DNA of 64,000 nt from Pseudobacteroides cellulosolvens ATCC 35603 = DSM 2933 (GTDB taxonomy: Bacteria; Bacillota; Clostridia; Acetivibrionales; DSM-2933). The position numbers were made by a program, and so were the translations under genes. Positions within the stretch are counted from its first letter, which is position 1, and each line of letters begins with the position of its first letter. A model generated the notes under the pieces. That model saw only the letters and a program-made list of their open reading frames with translations. It did no database searches and was not told the DNA's origin. Shown here one piece after another: positions 63,445 to 64,000 of this stretch. The stretch spans positions 6,336,001 to 6,400,000 of the forward strand of contig NZ_LGTC01000001.1 in NCBI RefSeq assembly GCF_001262605.1, in the 5' to 3' direction.

Positions 63445-64000
63445 ATGGAATGTAAATTTACAAACGAAGAACTGGTAATGAAGTATCAAAACGGAGATTA
63501 TAAAGCATTAGAAATAATCTCGGAAAATAATATGGGGTTAATTCGACATATCGCATCCAGGTATAGTGTTCATTGTAATTACATCGACCATAATGATTTA
63601 ATACAGCAAGGGTGGACCGGATTATACAGAGCTGTTCAAACTTATAAAGCAGATATGCCAAACAGTGCAAAGTTTAGTACATGGGCAGGTTATTGGATTC
63701 AACAGGCTATTCAAAGGTACTTGGAGCAAGAAACACCTAAAACTAATGAAACTAGCTTATATGAAGAAATTGGAGAAGATATAACACTTGAAGATTGCTT
63801 AGAGGATCCGGAAGCATTAAATAATTTATGGAGCTATATCGAGAGGCAAGATCTTCGCCGGGAACTTGAAAAGATTATGAATGAAAGACTTTCGCTTAAG
63901 GAAAGAGAAATATTGAAGCTAAGGTTTGGGTGGAATGATAATATTCAATGGGATTTTCGAAGCATTGGAAAAGTTTTTGGAAATACAGGCCAAAACGTAC
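63445..64000 (+). CDS. Sigma-70 family RNA polymerase sigma factor (3' end outside window)
   Basis: From ATG 63445 (TGGAGTGG upstream), open to the right edge (185 codons). Region 2: NMGLIRHIASRYSVHCNYID, HNDLIQQGWTGLYRAVQTY (core-binding), KFSTWAGYWIQQAIQRYLE (-10 recognition). Region 4 begins ERLSLKEREILKLRFG and continues RSIGKVFGNTGQNV (HTH). It lacks region 1.1 and resembles small sigma factors of phages and mobile elements. Its place after the terminase fragment fits a prophage-like remnant. Confidence 0.85.
   Translation, partial: MECKFTNEELVMKYQNGDYKALEIISENNMGLIRHIASRYSVHCNYIDHNDLIQQGWTGLYRAVQTYKADMPNSAKFSTWAGYWIQQAIQRYLEQETPKTNETSLYEEIGEDITLEDCLEDPEALNNLWSYIERQDLRRELEKIMNERLSLKEREILKLRFGWNDNIQWDFRSIGKVFGNTGQNV

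Overview
The window looks like low-GC DNA from an anaerobic clostridial Firmicute (Ruminiclostridium/Clostridium type). Signs of this are AT-rich codon use, strong Shine-Dalgarno sites, a copper-amine-oxidase 'stalk' domain protein, paired GGGtGRT and NifU-like proteins, two CooT nickel proteins, a DUF3842 protein and Tn1549-type conjugative genes. It is almost wholly an accessory region: toxins, metal and anion transporters, and nested mobile elements. No rRNA, tRNA or CRISPR array was seen.

Layout. 1-4231: 3' end of an RHS polymorphic-toxin gene with an HNH-type C-terminal toxin, a SUKH/SMI1 immunity gene, an orphan HNH toxin module and a second SMI1 immunity gene. 4415-15495: an 11.1-kb Tn3-family transposon with 47-bp perfect terminal inverted repeats. 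Its cargo is a fluoride-riboswitch-controlled CLC-F fluoride exporter, a HTH/periplasmic-binding-type regulator, modABC (molybdate/tungstate import) and a TauE/SafE permease, followed by tnpR and tnpA. 15525-24586: nickel/cobalt block. A seven-gene minus-strand operon (SBP, two permeases, two ATPases, CooT, SDR) diverges from a cbiM/nikM-like gene. Then come a TnpI-like tyrosine recombinase with an IRS-like four-site array, a DUF3842 gene and a second cooT. 24600-31500: fluoride block with crcB, a DUF1232-TauE fusion, an EamA transporter and, on the other strand, a second fluoride riboswitch driving CLC-F, a NifU-like scaffold and GGGtGRT.

31900-39790: an MqsR-like toxin with a Panacea (DUF4065) antitoxin, small unknown genes, an ISL3 fragment, a secreted stalk-domain nuclease, a short integrase, a GNAT-like protein and repeated fragments. 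39792-53670: a hsdR gene cut by an internal piece of a Tn1549-like conjugative element (parA, parB, methylase/helicase with an overprinted tnpV, DUF3991-Toprim, oriT-like region, mobC, MobP relaxase). That piece runs directly into a truncated cvfB. 54200-57270: decayed chemotaxis-receptor and LysM/beta-propeller genes. 57272-60288: an IS1182-family element with an IS982-family element inserted in its transposase. 60323-64000: anti-sigma/sigma remnants, two tandem paralogues of unknown function, a broken phage terminase small subunit and the start of a sigma-70-like gene.

Many reading frames are broken by single-base length changes in homopolymer runs (CLC-F copy 1, crcB, tnpR, tnpA, helicase, DUF3991, cvfB, IS1182 transposase). 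In each case one base restores the family-typical protein, so either the consensus has homopolymer errors or these genes are decaying. Functionally, the left half is an anion/metal homeostasis region (fluoride efflux, oxyanion import, nickel/cobalt import), partly carried on a transposon. The right half is a mobile-element graveyard.
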